A stretch of DNA of 64,000 bases from Mesorhizobium qingshengii (GTDB lineage Bacteria > Pseudomonadota > Alphaproteobacteria > Rhizobiales > Rhizobiaceae): contig NZ_FMXM01000017.1 in the NCBI RefSeq assembly GCF_900103325.1, forward strand, positions 62,001-126,000, written 5' to 3'. Position 1 is the stretch's first letter, and every line of letters starts with the position of its first letter. The position numbers were made by a program, and so were the translations under genes. Shown here piece after piece: positions 1-11,500 of this stretch. The notes under the pieces were generated by a model that saw nothing but the letters and a program-made list of their open reading frames with translations, ran no database searches and had not been told where the DNA came from.

Positions 1-298
1 TGCTTGCCAGTCAAACCTAGTCGACGCCAACACAAACGGTTTCTGGTCAGACTGTAAACCTCGCGCGCGCTTTCCGAATGTCTGCGATCAGGCGAAGCAA
101 TTGTGGCTCAAGGTGGACGCGGCTCAATCAAGGCCCACCCCTGTAGATTGGGATGTCTGCTTCCCGGCTTTGACCCGTCTAATCTCAACGACCGAGATAA
201 GGCGCAAAGCGGACGCCAGAGCCTGAGCTTGGAATGTCGATGAAGGGAAAACATCGACCAGCACGGTATGTCAGTGAGGCATCATGCAAAATCCAATC
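1..298. other. Left-end non-coding stretch
   Basis: About 300 bases downstream of the YhaN-like gene. I see no convincing ORF, RNA gene or U-tract terminator here. Confidence 0.4.
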
Positions 299-3200
299 TC
301 AACCGAGCTCATGGATGGTCACGCCCGGCACAACCGCCTTGGCGATCTCACATAGGTGCTGATGATGCGTGAGGTAGATCACCTGACCGGCACTCGCCAT
401 CTCGCCGAACAACCGGAACACCTCCTCTGACCGGACATGGTCGAAGGTCTCCATGATGTCGTCGGCGATGAATGGCACGGAGGGCCTGAACTGTGCGAAC
501 TCGTAATATCCGGCAAGCCTGAGCGCCAGGTAAAGCTGAAAACGCGCCCCCTTTGACAGTGCGTCGGCGACCTTGGACTGGCCGTCGCGCTGCAATGCGA
601 TGAGCACTTCACCGCCTTTGACCGGTTGGGTCGTCAAGCCTAAGTACTGGCCGCGCGTCATCAGTGCGAAAGCGTCGGATGCCCGCGCCATCATTCCGGA
701 GCGATGACGCTCGCGGTAGACGCGCAGAGCGTTGCCGGCAGCCATGACGCCCAGTTTCAGCTCGATGTAGCGGACGGCCTTGTCTTCGATGTCCAGCAGG
801 ACGGTGCGCCGTTCGGCATCGATGCGGGCAACAGCGCTGTCGCCGCCAATGGCATCCAGCTTGTCGGCGGCTCGCGTTTGCCTGATGAGCTGTTGCTGTA
901 TCGCATCGTCGGAAGCGCGAAGCCGCTGCTCACTTTCAGCCTTGTCGATTGCAAGGCTATTCAGATCGAGAGCATCCAAAATCGAACGCGCCTGCTCGAA
1001 CCCTTCCACCGCGAGCTCGGACGCGACCTGCTCCTCAAAGTCGGCGACCGCCGTGCGCAGACGATCCCTGTCGCGCAGCAGTTCGTCGCGTTGCACGACT
1101 TCGGATAGCGTGGCCACGCCAAAGACGCTCAGGACGTCGCTCTTGCGGCGCTCATGTCCTGAAATCTCAGCATCGAGGATCTCACGCGCATCCTGCAGGC
1201 GCTGCAGGTCATTGACGAGGCCTGCCTTGGCCTCGCGCATGCGTTCGGCGCGCTCCAGGCGCTCGGCAAGCCGGACCGCAAGCTGTTCCGGTTCTTCCTC
1301 GGTCGCCGCCTCACCCGCTTCGGCTGCAACGGCGCTGACCTCGACCAGGAAATTCTCCCTGTCCGCCTCCATCTTCTCGATGCGCAGCCGCATGGCGTCC
1401 CTGTCTTGAAGACTCTTGGCGAGGTCGGCCAATTGATCAAGGACGCCGCCAATGCCAGGCGCCGATATGCCGCTCTCCAGCCAGGTGCCCTTGAGCGCTT
1501 TGGCAATTTCGGCCAGCCACTCGTCCTCACGTCGCTCCGCGACTTCGACGGCTCGGCGCCTGGCAGACAGATCCTCCTGCCTTGTGCTGACCGTCTTGAG
1601 CGCCTCGGTGCGCTCGGCATCGATCTTGAACTGCCTGTCGAGGAACAGCTGCGCGACGGCCATGACCGTCTCCAGATTGTCGTCGGGATCCAAACCGACG
1701 CCGACGCTGGCCAGCGCCCCGCTCAGCTCCAGGCGTACTCGCTTTCCCTCCTCAACCGCCCGCTCGGCCTTCTTGCGGGAAAGCCCGATCTCCTCGGAGG
1801 CCGCAAGCGCATCGACCCGGGCAGCAATGCGCTCCTCGATCAGTCCGATCAGACGTTCGGGGGACGTGTCCAGGCACTCTCCAAGCAGGTCTCTTGCCGC
1901 TGCACGCATGTCATAGAGCAGGGCCTGCCGCTCCGAGCCGTTGCGGGCAAGGTGGTCGCGCGAATGGGCGATTGCTGCCGCGGCTTCAGCGAGGCCGCGG
2001 CTTGTCGCGCGGATCTCCACGAGCTCGCGCGCGTTGGCCAAGCGGCCTGCGCCAACACTGTCGTCGCGAGCCATCGCTCCTGCGAAATTATCCGCCGTTT
2101 CGCCAGTGAGCTCATCACGATGTCGTGCCCAGGCCTCGTCGCGGACGCGGCGAATGGCGGCCGCCGCTTCATCGTCGGTGACCGCGACCGAGGCACGAAG
2201 CGCGTCCAGCTGTGCTGAAAGCAAATCGTGATTGCCCTGGTATTCGGCAAGACGTTCGGAAAGAATGGCCCTGCCCTTCCCGAGTTCGGCTGCAAGCGCC
2301 TTCCATGCGCCAAGCTGTCCGGCATTCGGAATGGCGATCCTGGCCAATGTCGCGGCATCTCCCGACCAGGGATGCAGACGCCCGATCGCGGCCGCCCACC
2401 GAATTGCACCGGCATCCGCGGCCTCGCGTGCCGCCTTGATTTCGCTCAGGTGCCCACTGGCCCTTGCCGTCGCCAAAGCCGAGGCGAGCCTTGCCCTGGC
2501 AGGCTCGGGTACCGCCCGTTCCTCGCCAACTCGCTCGCGTGCGGCCTGGAGCGTATCGACGGCTGCCGCGGCCTCGTCGCGCGCGACGCGCAGACCGGTC
2601 GAGATTCCGGATCGCTGCTCGATCATCGTGCGAACAGCACCGATGGTTGCAGCAGGCAAAAGCAGCTTGGCAGGGTCTGGCTCGGAGGCTCGTCCCAGGG
2701 CGGCAAGGGAGCCCCTCACGGCATTGTCGAGGATCTGCAACTCTGTCCTGCGACTTGGCAGGTCGAGGCCCGCCGAGACGTGGCGCACCTTGCGGTCAGC
2801 CAGGCCGCGAACGCGTTCGGAGATCGCGAGGATCACGTCGTCGACGTCGACCGAGGCGATCTTGGTCGTCACTCTGTCGAGTTCATCGACGCTTGCAGCC
2901 AGCCGCGTTCTCAGGCTGGCGTCGTCATCGATCATCTCAGTGACACTGCCCGTCCAGGTCCGTGACGGTGAAGCAATCTCAGGCAACTCGGCTAGCTGGG
3001 CTTTCTTGCGTCGGATATCGGCAAGGATCGGGATCGCGCGAAGATATTTCGCAATGGCATCGAGCCTGGCCGACAGCACCGACCGTTCAGCGATGCTGTG
3101 GTTGTATTTTTCCTGGGCGTCGAGGCGTTCGGCCTCAAGCCCCTCATAGGTCGATGCCAGGGTGTCGATCTGATCGCGGCGCGATTTCAGGTCCGCAAGG

Positions 3201-3769
3201 CGTTTCTTGAGGAGTGCCAGTTCGGTTCCATGCGCCTGCTTGCGATAAAGCCCGTCGGCCTCGGCCTCGAGCGCGCTCAGCGTGTCGCTTGCATGGCCTA
3301 AGCCGGCGCTGGCCGTGAACAGCAGCTTGCCGAGGTCGCCGCGCGACTCCAGGATTGATTTTCCACCGGCCTCCAACGTCTCGTCGTCCAACGAGAACAT
3401 GGTCTCGTATGCGTCGCGAGACAGGCCGGCGAGATGGGCCGATATCGCCACCTCGCTGACCGGTTGGCCAGTCGCGTTCAACAATGAATTGGTACGCTGT
3501 TTGGTGCGGGTGAACGTGTGCTCCGCGCCGCCGAGTTCGAGCACCCCGCCGATGCGCATCGCACCGTACTCGTGCAGGAAATTGTAGCGGCTGCGTTCCT
3601 CGATGCCGAACAGCAGGTCCAGATAGCCGGCAAGTGCCGTCGACTTGCCAGCCTCGTTCAAGCCGAAGACGATGTGCAGATCGGGTCCTGACGCGGGTTT
3701 TGGCCCGAAGTCGATCGTCCTGTCGGTGAACTTGCCATAGCGAATGAGGTCAAGGCGCCGCAGCCTCAT
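299..3769 (-). CDS. YhaN-like SMC/SbcC-type AAA ATPase
   Basis: A 1156-residue cytoplasmic ATPase of the SbcC/Rad50-like YhaN group, expected to act with the adjacent YhaO-like nuclease in DNA end processing or repair. The N-terminus has the family start (MRLRRLDLIRYGKFTD) and a Walker A variant GLNEAGKST near residues 37-45. The middle, roughly residues 180-950, is Ala/Glu/Arg-rich and looks like long coiled coil. The C-terminus has a Walker B-like PFIADDIMETFD and an H-loop YLTHHQH. The start overlaps the stop of the upstream gene by four bases (ATGA), so the two are translationally coupled. Domain content is read directly; the repair role is inferred from the family. No experimental function can be assigned from the sequence. 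Confidence 0.9.
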   Translation of the reverse strand: MRLRRLDLIRYGKFTDRTIDFGPKPASGPDLHIVFGLNEAGKSTALAGYLDLLFGIEERSRYNFLHEYGAMRIGGVLELGGAEHTFTRTKQRTNSLLNATGQPVSEVAISAHLAGLSRDAYETMFSLDDETLEAGGKSILESRGDLGKLLFTASAGLGHASDTLSALEAEADGLYRKQAHGTELALLKKRLADLKSRRDQIDTLASTYEGLEAERLDAQEKYNHSIAERSVLSARLDAIAKYLRAIPILADIRRKKAQLAELPEIASPSRTWTGSVTEMIDDDASLRTRLAASVDELDRVTTKIASVDVDDVILAISERVRGLADRKVRHVSAGLDLPSRRTELQILDNAVRGSLAALGRASEPDPAKLLLPAATIGAVRTMIEQRSGISTGLRVARDEAAAAVDTLQAARERVGEERAVPEPARARLASALATARASGHLSEIKAAREAADAGAIRWAAAIGRLHPWSGDAATLARIAIPNAGQLGAWKALAAELGKGRAILSERLAEYQGNHDLLSAQLDALRASVAVTDDEAAAAIRRVRDEAWARHRDELTGETADNFAGAMARDDSVGAGRLANARELVEIRATSRGLAEAAAAIAHSRDHLARNGSERQALLYDMRAAARDLLGECLDTSPERLIGLIEERIAARVDALAASEEIGLSRKKAERAVEEGKRVRLELSGALASVGVGLDPDDNLETVMAVAQLFLDRQFKIDAERTEALKTVSTRQEDLSARRRAVEVAERREDEWLAEIAKALKGTWLESGISAPGIGGVLDQLADLAKSLQDRDAMRLRIEKMEADRENFLVEVSAVAAEAGEAATEEEPEQLAVRLAERLERAERMREAKAGLVNDLQRLQDAREILDAEISGHERRKSDVLSVFGVATLSEVVQRDELLRDRDRLRTAVADFEEQVASELAVEGFEQARSILDALDLNSLAIDKAESEQRLRASDDAIQQQLIRQTRAADKLDAIGGDSAVARIDAERRTVLLDIEDKAVRYIELKLGVMAAGNALRVYRERHRSGMMARASDAFALMTRGQYLGLTTQPVKGGEVLIALQRDGQSKVADALSKGARFQLYLALRLAGYYEFAQFRPSVPFIADDIMETFDHVRSEEVFRLFGEMASAGQVIYLTHHQHLCEIAKAVVPGVTIHELG

Positions 3770-5025
3770 GGCGCACCGCTGGCCTTGAGACGGGCGGTGA
3801 CCAGGTCGGGGCCGCTGGCAAGCACCCTGTCGAGGAACACCTCCAGCCCAGCCTCGTCCTTGCCGGCGAAGTCGCGCCCATCAGGCGGAAGATCCGCGAT
3901 CATCTTCTGGACCAACGCCCTCGCCTCGGCACGGAAAGCTTCCGAGCTGGCGTCGGCGCGCATGGACTGTGCGAGTTCGAAAATCGGGTCCGCGATGCCT
4001 TCGGTTGTTTCAGCTGTGGATGGAGAGACGTTAAGCTCGAGCTTTTCCACCCATGTCTGCCCCACCTGTTCTGCGACCTGCTCGGCTTCCGCGAGCAGCA
4101 GGTCGCGGTCGCGGATCAGCGCCCAGGACAAGGGCGATGTCCCGGTCAGGCCGAGACGGACCACAACGTGACGGGACCTGACGGAGGCGCGCACATCTTC
4201 GAGCGCGGAGCGGACGCGCCCGACGAGCTCAGGCCATCCCGCCGCGCCGGTCAAGTCGAGGTTCAGCCGCTCGAATTGCGCGATACTGGTCAGCCTCTCC
4301 TCGATCAAAATGGAACGGTCGTCGCGTATCGTCACCAGGGTGACGGATTTCTCTCCGGCCTCGTTGATATCCCTGCCCTGCGGAATGCCTGGCATCACGA
4401 CGGTGCTCGCCCCAGGATGGACCTGGCGGACATGGATGTGCCCAAGCGCCCAGTAGTCGAAGCCATGGCTGTGCAGATCAGCGACGCTACAGGGAGCGTA
4501 AACGTCGTGGCCGGGCGATCCGGCCAGGCTCGTATGCATGACGCCGACATTGACCGCGCCTTCACGCGGGGCTGAGTACTTGGGCAGCAGACTGTCCGGC
4601 GCCTTGGGGCTGGCAAAGCTCAAGCCATGGAACATGACGTCAAGCCCGCCGGCTGTCTGCAGCACTGACTGGGGACGGCCGCTGAAGATCGTGACCGTGT
4701 CCGGGAACACCAGCTGTTTCGATATCCGCGACATGGCGTCATGGTTGCCACGGATCTTGAAAACCTTGATGCCGGCCTGGTGCAGTCGTGTCATCTGTGA
4801 CGCCAGAAACCGCGCCGTTTTCATCGACGTCTGATCGCCATCATAGAGGTCGCCGGCAATGACCAGCGCATCGACACGTTCCGCAAGGCAGAGATCCACG
4901 ATCGAGACAAAAGCCTGACGGCTGGCATCTCCGATGAGTTCGGCAAGGTCGAGGTTTCGCATCGCCAGCGAACGCAGAGGCGAGTCGAGATGAATATCGG
5001 CCGTGTGTACGAATCGAAATGCCAT
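3766..5025 (-). CDS. YhaO-like metallophosphoesterase (SbcD/Mre11-type)
   Basis: A 419-residue calcineurin-like phosphoesterase, the probable nuclease partner of the YhaN-like ATPase. The ordered metal-binding motifs of the Mre11/SbcD superfamily are visible: FVHTADIHLDSPL at the N-terminus, then GDLYDGD, RGNHDAMS, GVMHTSL and GHIHV. I place the start at 5025 (MAFRFVHTADIH) rather than at the upstream in-frame ATG at 5085. A GGAGAA ribosome-binding site lies 7 bases before 5025, and the extra 20 residues do not resemble the family. The gene ends inside the start of the ATPase gene. Active-site motifs look intact. The exact substrate (double-strand ends or hairpins) is not visible. Confidence 0.9.
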   Translation of the reverse strand: MAFRFVHTADIHLDSPLRSLAMRNLDLAELIGDASRQAFVSIVDLCLAERVDALVIAGDLYDGDQTSMKTARFLASQMTRLHQAGIKVFKIRGNHDAMSRISKQLVFPDTVTIFSGRPQSVLQTAGGLDVMFHGLSFASPKAPDSLLPKYSAPREGAVNVGVMHTSLAGSPGHDVYAPCSVADLHSHGFDYWALGHIHVRQVHPGASTVVMPGIPQGRDINEAGEKSVTLVTIRDDRSILIEERLTSIAQFERLNLDLTGAAGWPELVGRVRSALEDVRASVRSRHVVVRLGLTGTSPLSWALIRDRDLLLAEAEQVAEQVGQTWVEKLELNVSPSTAETTEGIADPIFELAQSMRADASSEAFRAEARALVQKMIADLPPDGRDFAGKDEAGLEVFLDRVLASGPDLVTARLKASGAP

Positions 5026-5444
5026 TAGCGTTCTCCGGCCAGGAGCATACGGGTGTTCGATCGTGGCCCGATAGAAGAATTTCAAGGCACGCGGTGTGGG
5101 ATGGGCTTAGCAACTTGCCGCCCGTCCGAAGGACGATGGGCGGGTCATAGCGCGAGCGCAACCACCAGCTTGGTCGCCGCAATATCCGCTTTCAAGCGAT
5201 GGCAAAGCTGACCAGGACGACCGAGATAGGCACCTTGCTGTCTGTCCGCAGCAGGCCGTTACGATCTGGTTCCAGCCTGATAGAGTTCCCCATGGCCTCA
5301 TTGCCATCTCTCCAGCGCTGAGTTGAATCCCCTAGAAGCCGTCTCGTCACCCGATGAGGCTACAATCGTCCACCGCATCGATAGCGGACGGGCAGCCTCG
5401 GAACTCGGACATTCAGAAAACGGACCTTGGTCAGTCTGGGCTCA
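5026..5444. other. Intergenic gap
   Basis: About 420 bases between two minus-strand genes. A 33-codon minus-strand frame (near 5198-5299) exists but has no Shine-Dalgarno site or recognisable family, so I do not call it. No repeat or terminator stands out. Confidence 0.3.
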
Positions 5445-6746
5445 TCAGGTCTGCGGAAGTCTTTCCAGCCAACCACCCTCGAAACCCGCCCGTTGCAGGC
5501 CAACGCGGATGTACGGAGACGAGCACATCAACCGCCATAATAGTCCGCTGCGTACGTTCTCAATCATCAATACGACGGGGCCTTCGTCCAGGCCGAAATG
5601 CCAAGGTGAGACCCACCAGCCGAACGCCCCTTTGGCTTTGCCCTGCGGGTGCGTCGGATTAAAGGACGACGCGAAACCGTACGTTCTGGTGGACTTGAGC
5701 TTGGCCTGGTGGATCCAGAAGGCGATTGTCGGCAGCACGATTTCCGGAGCAAACGGCAACGAGGTGACGGCGGCCCATGGTGCAAGCGTCCCGTCGTCGG
5801 GACCAAATGGCACGCCCCGCGCGGCATAGTCGAGGAACCGGCGTTCGATGCCTTTCAATTTGAGCGTTGAGGGGCCGGGGCCGTCACTCGCGGTAATGCC
5901 CCAGCAATGTTCTCCATAGCCATCGAAGCCGCGTGGATTTTCAAGGGCGTAGCGGTGCTGGACAAGGGTGGCGCGTCGGCTGTTCTCGAAGTAGTCGCTT
6001 CCCTTGTCGCGCATGTAGGCATCCGCCAGACCCCGAAGATCGATCCACACATGCGAAAATTGATGGATGAACAGCGGTCCCGCATAGACATAATCGTAGC
6101 CGTAGAAATTCAGCCATCGGAAGGTGGCGGTCCAGGCCGTGTAACTGCTCGAAGGCAGAGGATGGGTCGGCGAGCCGAGGCCCAGGACATACAGCAGAAG
6201 GGCTTCGTCGTAACCTTCCCAGCGATACTTTAGGAAGCCGGTCTCGGGGGTCCAGCCGTGGGAAACGGTCTGTCCTTTGTTTTGCGCCCAGCACCAGTCG
6301 GCCCGACGATAGAGCGCATCCGCCAAGGTGCGGATCTCTCTTTCGCCCTTCGTGTTCCCGTCGAAGAATGCCGCGGCCGCCAGCCCTCCTGCCAACAGCA
6401 AGGTGCTGTCGATGGTCGACAGTTCGCAGCGCCAGGCCCGCCGACCGGTGTGCATGTCGAGGAAATGATAGTAGAAGCCGCGATATCCCGTGGCGTCCGG
6501 CTCTGGACCCTGAGGGCTGTTCCAGAAGAAGCGTAGCGTGGCTAGGGTCCGCTCCACGGCGGCCTTCCGGCTCATGAAGCCACGCTTGACCCCGACTGGA
6601 TAGCATCCCAGCGCAAGACCGGTGGCGGCGATGCTTGCGGGCCAGTCGGCTTCGGTCTTGTCGCGAATGAGACCGTTGGCGGGGTTAGCCTCGTGGATGA
6701 AGTAGTCGAATGTCTCCCGCTGCAGAATCTCCAGATCGTCGTTCAT
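5445..6746 (-). CDS. Glucoamylase-family protein (PF10091-like)
   Basis: A 433-residue protein with the alpha/alpha-barrel glucoamylase-like family signature. The domain begins at LEILQRETFDYFIHEAN and continues through GLIRDKT, GYRGFYYHFLDM, ELSTIDSTLLLAGGL, FIHQFSHVWID and YGEHCWGITASDGPG. The acidic residues expected for glycoside hydrolysis occur in the E-x-S-T-I-D-S and F-G-L-D-E segments. The family includes beta-glucan-acting enzymes, but the substrate here cannot be read. The frame stays open to 7061. I chose the ATG at 6746 because the family domain starts directly after it; ATGs at 6782 and 6884 are alternatives, and none has a strong ribosome-binding site. No convincing signal peptide follows 6746. 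A start at 6884 would add a weakly hydrophobic leader. Confidence 0.8.
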   Translation of the reverse strand: MNDDLEILQRETFDYFIHEANPANGLIRDKTEADWPASIAATGLALGCYPVGVKRGFMSRKAAVERTLATLRFFWNSPQGPEPDATGYRGFYYHFLDMHTGRRAWRCELSTIDSTLLLAGGLAAAAFFDGNTKGEREIRTLADALYRRADWCWAQNKGQTVSHGWTPETGFLKYRWEGYDEALLLYVLGLGSPTHPLPSSSYTAWTATFRWLNFYGYDYVYAGPLFIHQFSHVWIDLRGLADAYMRDKGSDYFENSRRATLVQHRYALENPRGFDGYGEHCWGITASDGPGPSTLKLKGIERRFLDYAARGVPFGPDDGTLAPWAAVTSLPFAPEIVLPTIAFWIHQAKLKSTRTYGFASSFNPTHPQGKAKGAFGWWVSPWHFGLDEGPVVLMIENVRSGLLWRLMCSSPYIRVGLQRAGFEGGWLERLPQT

Positions 6747-7458
6747 GGCAATTGTGCTCGCCTTTTTCTCATCCAGATTCATATCCGGGGTGCGACGCGG
6801 TCCATCCGGAGAGGCGATACCTCGGCTTTCGCCGGGAAGATCAACCGTATCGCCGATACCGAATGGCGCGGCGAAGAGAGCCATGACGAATAGCAGCCGA
6901 GGCGGGAAATATATTTCAGAGCTTGCCACAATATCGCCCACGAGCACAACAGCTACGACGATATGGCAGGCATCATGAGATGAAGCGGCCACAATATCGC
7001 GTGACTTATATTTCGGGACACGAAGATAACGTGCCTCAGAGACGGAAGCGGCTGAGCGCACCTATCGAGCGGCTGGGGGCATGTGAATCGCCAGCGGGCC
7101 CACCCAAAGAGTTCATGGTGCTGCATGGGATGGGCGATGCAGCGCAGGCGCGCGGCTACGCCTTCGAGAGGTTCCTGTAGCGCAACCGCGATCCCGGCGG
7201 AACCGTTGTAATGTCGGCTTTCAGGAACTTGTGAAGCGACCTCTACGGCAGAGACGAGGCGCAAACTCTCGTTCGCAGGGTGGCCATCCCCGCGTCACTC
7301 CGGCTGATTAACGCGGCGTGACGTTTACGATACTGATGGGGCAGTTGCGCACCGCGCACCTGGCGCAAATCAAGCTTCAATCAGAAAGTGACGTTGCCTG
7401 CTCGACCGAAGGTCCGGATCGCGGCGTCTTGTTCTCTTCGGCTATAACCAGCAGCGCC

Positions 7459-7590
7459 TCAAGTGTCACCGCAATGCCCCGACATCAGCGCGGATATGTC
7501 GGTATTGCCGCCGGGCAATGCGAGCTCCGGCGCCCTGGTTTGCATGCTGAAACTAAGTTCCTTTAATTTCAGGCGCAGATCTTCGTCCAT
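7459..7590 (-). CDS. Small 43-residue ORF, unknown
   Basis: A short frame beginning MDEDLRLKLKELSFSMQ and ending DISALMSGHCGDT. It is supported mainly by an excellent ribosome-binding site: GGAGGAATGTC immediately before the ATG. The first half is charged and probably helical; the second half is Gly/Pro-rich with one Cys near the end. I do not recognise a family. It could be a free small protein, a leader-type peptide or a chance frame. There is no adjacent modification enzyme, so a RiPP precursor is not supported. Confidence 0.35.
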   Translation of the reverse strand: MDEDLRLKLKELSFSMQTRAPELALPGGNTDISALMSGHCGDT

Positions 7591-7783
7591 GACATTCCTC
7601 CGGTTGGCTGGAGGGCTAACGCTTTTATTGGTGACGCGTTCCTTCTGTCCAAAACGGGGCAGCCTGACGGCGCCCCTATCTCGCCAATGTGGACACTAGA
7701 TGTGAGCTTTCGGGAGGTTGTCCATTCGGACCGGACCGAGGAGACTGGAGTTACCAGGCTTCAGCATCCATCGAAGGGTCCGA

Positions 7784-7890
7784 ATGAACATCCACAAGAA
7801 TGCCCGTCTCACGCCGCTGCGTCGAGAGGAGATGCGCTGTCGGCGATAGAAGGCGCTTTTTCCACGGTCCATGCGGCGCAGAAAATCGCA
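7784..7890 (+). pseudogene. IS481-family transposase N-terminal remnant
   Basis: The frame starting at 7784 reads MNIHKNARLTPLRREEM, the usual opening of IS481-type transposases in alphaproteobacteria. It then runs into a stop after 21 codons. Shifting the frame by one base restores a continuation, ALSAIEGAFSTVHAAQKIA, matching the expected helix-turn-helix region. This is therefore the frameshifted 5' end of a transposase whose remainder is missing or unrecognisable. Confidence 0.6.
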
Positions 7891-8538
7891 CTTCTTTTTC
7901 GTTCCCACGAAGGAGCCGCCGACAGCCCTTTTCGGACGCTTCTGCCGACGATTATGACCGCTCCAATGCGGATGTTCGCCGGAATATCCGTGAACCAAAA
8001 TAGTACGCTGTGTTCTCTGACGCCTTGCCGCGCACCAGTGGTTGTGACCCGCGAGCCACCGAGCGGCATGGATCTGGCGTCGACCATTGCCGCCGAGGGA
8101 CGCGCGGCCGCCGCTCGAGAAGGTGAGGCCATGACAATGGCGGAGAACCGATCCGGGCTGACGGCAAAGCCCAGCGAAACGATCGGCCGTTACATGCGCG
8201 AAAACGGCTGGTCGGCCGCGTTCAGGAAATATTGCAGGGCTACGGTCGGAGTCAGATAATCCGGCCGACCACACTAAACCATTGATTTTATTATCTACGC
8301 ATTGCGCTTTTTGTCTTAAATTCATTAGAACTAATGTAGAGAAAAGTAGATTAGCTGGAGCGGCAAATAGGTAAAATTTATATCACTTTGAAACATACTA
8401 AATATAGTCTTTTACAAACATATTTCTTCGTCTTATCTTTGTACTTCGCGCTAAGGTATAACGAGCGCCTAACCCAAGTCCTCACCCGACGGTTGCAGGG
8501 CATGGATGGTTGCGCCGTGGCCGCAAGGGAGGTGGGGG
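7891..8538. other. Unassigned region and AT-rich leader of the giant gene
   Basis: From 7891 to about 8270 there are only ambiguous overlapping frames on both strands, none with a recognisable family; it may be decayed IS sequence. From about 8280 to 8470 the DNA becomes strikingly AT-rich relative to its surroundings, ending shortly before the giant gene. That is the likely promoter and 5' untranslated region of the 8.5-21 kb gene set. I could not fix -35/-10 elements with confidence. Confidence 0.4.
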
Positions 8539-11500
8539 ATGATCGCTTTCAAACGCGATACGAGTGGCTTATATCTGGCTGATACCCCTGCCAATGCCCG
8601 CGTCGCTTTCCTGTTCCAGGATCAGTCTCGCGCTGACCCGACCTTCGATCTTACCGCCCAGAATTGGGTCGACCCAGGCCAGCTTGGCTACATCGCCTTC
8701 TTCGTCCCATCGGCAACACGCGACTGGGCCGCTTTCGAGGCCGGCGTCCGCAAGGCCTTCGCTGCCAATACCGGTAGTCAGATCGGCTGGTTCCACGAGC
8801 CACTGAGCATCACGCCGGTTCTGGTCTCGGTCACCGGCCAAGGCACGTCGTCACCAACAGTGGCGGAATCCTTCTCGCTGACATTCCGGCAGAGCGTGAC
8901 GTGCCAGGTCCAGCCGGATCTGTTCGGACTGTCGACGACCGTGCTGTTCGACGACGCTTCCAACAGCCTGCAGATCGCCAACAGCCAGCCGCCGGCCACA
9001 CTGCTCTTGACGGCGACGCCGCCAGCCGGCGCTACCGTCACTTTCCAGTCGCAAGCGTCATTCGCGAGCCTGGCGCTTTCCGGGCCGTTCGCCGGCACCG
9101 CCAGCACAGCGTTTGAACTAGCAGCCGCCGATCTCGTCCAGTTCGAAGGCGGCATGATGTATTTCAGCCCGCCGGTCGATGGCGGGCTGGTCAATGCCTT
9201 GAGCTATCCGGTTTTTCGCGGCGCCGGCGGCTCGACGACGCCATTCGGCTTCAATGTGACGCTTGACGTGCTTGGTCCTCTCGATGCGGCGCGCAGCTTC
9301 TTCCAGTTCACCGACCCGCTGCTCGGCTCCACCTTCGTCACCGCCAATGGCAAACCGTTCGCCCTCAATACCGTCAACACCGGCGATATCGCCACGGCGA
9401 GCCGCCTCGTCTTTGCCGGCCGTCCGCAACAATCGCCAAGCGAGCAGCGCTATTACTATCTGACACCAGCGGGACAGTTCGGTCTGGCGCTCGACACCGG
9501 CGCCAGCCAGGCAGCCGCCGCGGCAGACGAAACGGTGCAGATGCTGTGCGGCGTCACCGGCACCGAGTTCGTGACCGTCACGGTTGGCCAGACACCGGAC
9601 AAGCTCGAATTCGTGCCGGCCCAGCCGGCCTACCTCATCGCGCCGGCGCAGGATTCGCCTACCAATCCGGCTTTTCTCGACGCCACCGTGACAACTTCAT
9701 GGGCGAAGCTTGTCTCCGAGCAAGGCACTTACGTATCGCAGCCGGAACGCGCGCCACTCTACAAGCAGCCCGACAGCTCGGCCGCAATGCTCGCCGGCGC
9801 GGCACCTGCCTCCGGCCTCACCGTCTATCTCCTCAATTATTTCCACGTTCCGTCATGGACTGATGCCGGAAGCGCGCCGGCCGTACCGCTCGTTCCGTAT
9901 GCCGGGCTCGATTTCTCGACCAATCCCAACCTGAAAGCCACCGCCTATCTCGACATGGAATCGCGCGCGCTGAACCCCAGGCGCGCCGCCGGTTTCATTC
10001 CAGCACCAAAGCAGCGCAGCGCGCCAAAGGCCGCCGCTGCCGATTCAAGCGTGTTGGCGATGACGCCGCAAGGCATGTTGGCCGAGCTTGCCGGCAAGCC
10101 GCTGGCATGGACCGGGCTGCAGATGGCGACGAGTGCGGCCGGGACCCTCGAATTCGAGGCCATGGGTCCGTCGATCTGCAAAGCCGTGCAGCAGAACCAG
10201 ATCTTCACGGTGGTCAGCGAGAATCCGGCAAACGCCGATCCGCTTGGCACCGGACAGGCGCTGTTCGATTTCACCAATGACAAGCTCGAGATCGGCGACT
10301 GGACGTTCGACCTATCGCCGGGCGGCCTCTCGGCACCCGACCGCACACCGCCGATCTTCATGATGAAGTTCTATCCGGGCGAGACGATCGAGCAGCTGGT
10401 CGCCGACACCAGGCTGTGGTCGCAGCCCGACACCTTCAACAAGACATTCACCGCAGCCGCGACGCAGACCTATCTTCAGACGCTGATCGCCGACGCGAAG
10501 GCCTCGGTATTCCCCAATGGCGGTACCCAGCCCGATACGACCTCGCTTTACTGGACGTTCTACCAGACGGTCACCGATACGACATTCAACGGCGTTCTCG
10601 CCGTAAACTGCAACATGCAGCTCGATGAACTGCCGACCGCCGTGCGCGCCGTGCTCGGCGGCATGACGGATCCGGGAATAGCCGGCTTTCGCGTCCATCA
10701 CGTCGGCATCGCCATCAACAACACCGATGCCGACCCGTTACAGACCGCGCCCAAGCTGGCGCAAAGCGCGACCTTCGCGCTGGTCGATTACGAGAAGACG
10801 GCGAGCAAAACGGCGGCGGCTGCCGGTATCGACATCGACTATGGTTTCGAGGTCGAATATCTGCGCGCTCTGTTCACCAATTCCGAGCTGCGCAGCTTCG
10901 CCTGCGAGATCAACCTCACCATCAACGATCTGTTCAAGACCGGCGTCAATCTCGATGCCGGGCAGAGCACGGCCAGAAATGCCGACGGTGACGGCAATGT
11001 CATCGCCATCATGGGCTCCTACCAGGCACATGGCACCAGCGGCGACGACACGAGTTCGGGACAGGGCGTCTATTCCTTCGTCGCCCAGGGCGAATTCGTC
11101 TTCAATTTCACCGGCGACAGCGGCAAGGCCAACAACAAATATCTCAAGCAGATCACACTGACGAAACTGCAGTTCTCGTTCGACGATGAAACCGCGGCAA
11201 CGCCGCCAAATGCCGACACCACCCATATCAGCGCGCATTTCGCCATCTGGGGCGACATCGAATTCAACGAATTCCAGGTGCTCGACCTGTTTGCGTTCGA
11301 GAAGCTGGCCTTCTCCAATCTCGGCATCGACGTCGGGTTCGACCTGACGATCCCGGCCAGCGGACAGCCATCGACCAGCACGCCGTCGCTCACCTTTTCG
11401 CCGGGCGACCTGCGGCTGGATCTGGGCGCGACCGAGAAGCGCAGCGGTGCGGCCAGCCTGCTCGACCTGATCCCGTTCAAGCTCAAATCATTCCTCTATT

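Noticed and set aside
7687..8325. Overlapping 190- and 209-codon frames on opposite strands
   Set aside because: Only the IS481-like start is recognisable; no ribosome-binding site or family supports either full frame.
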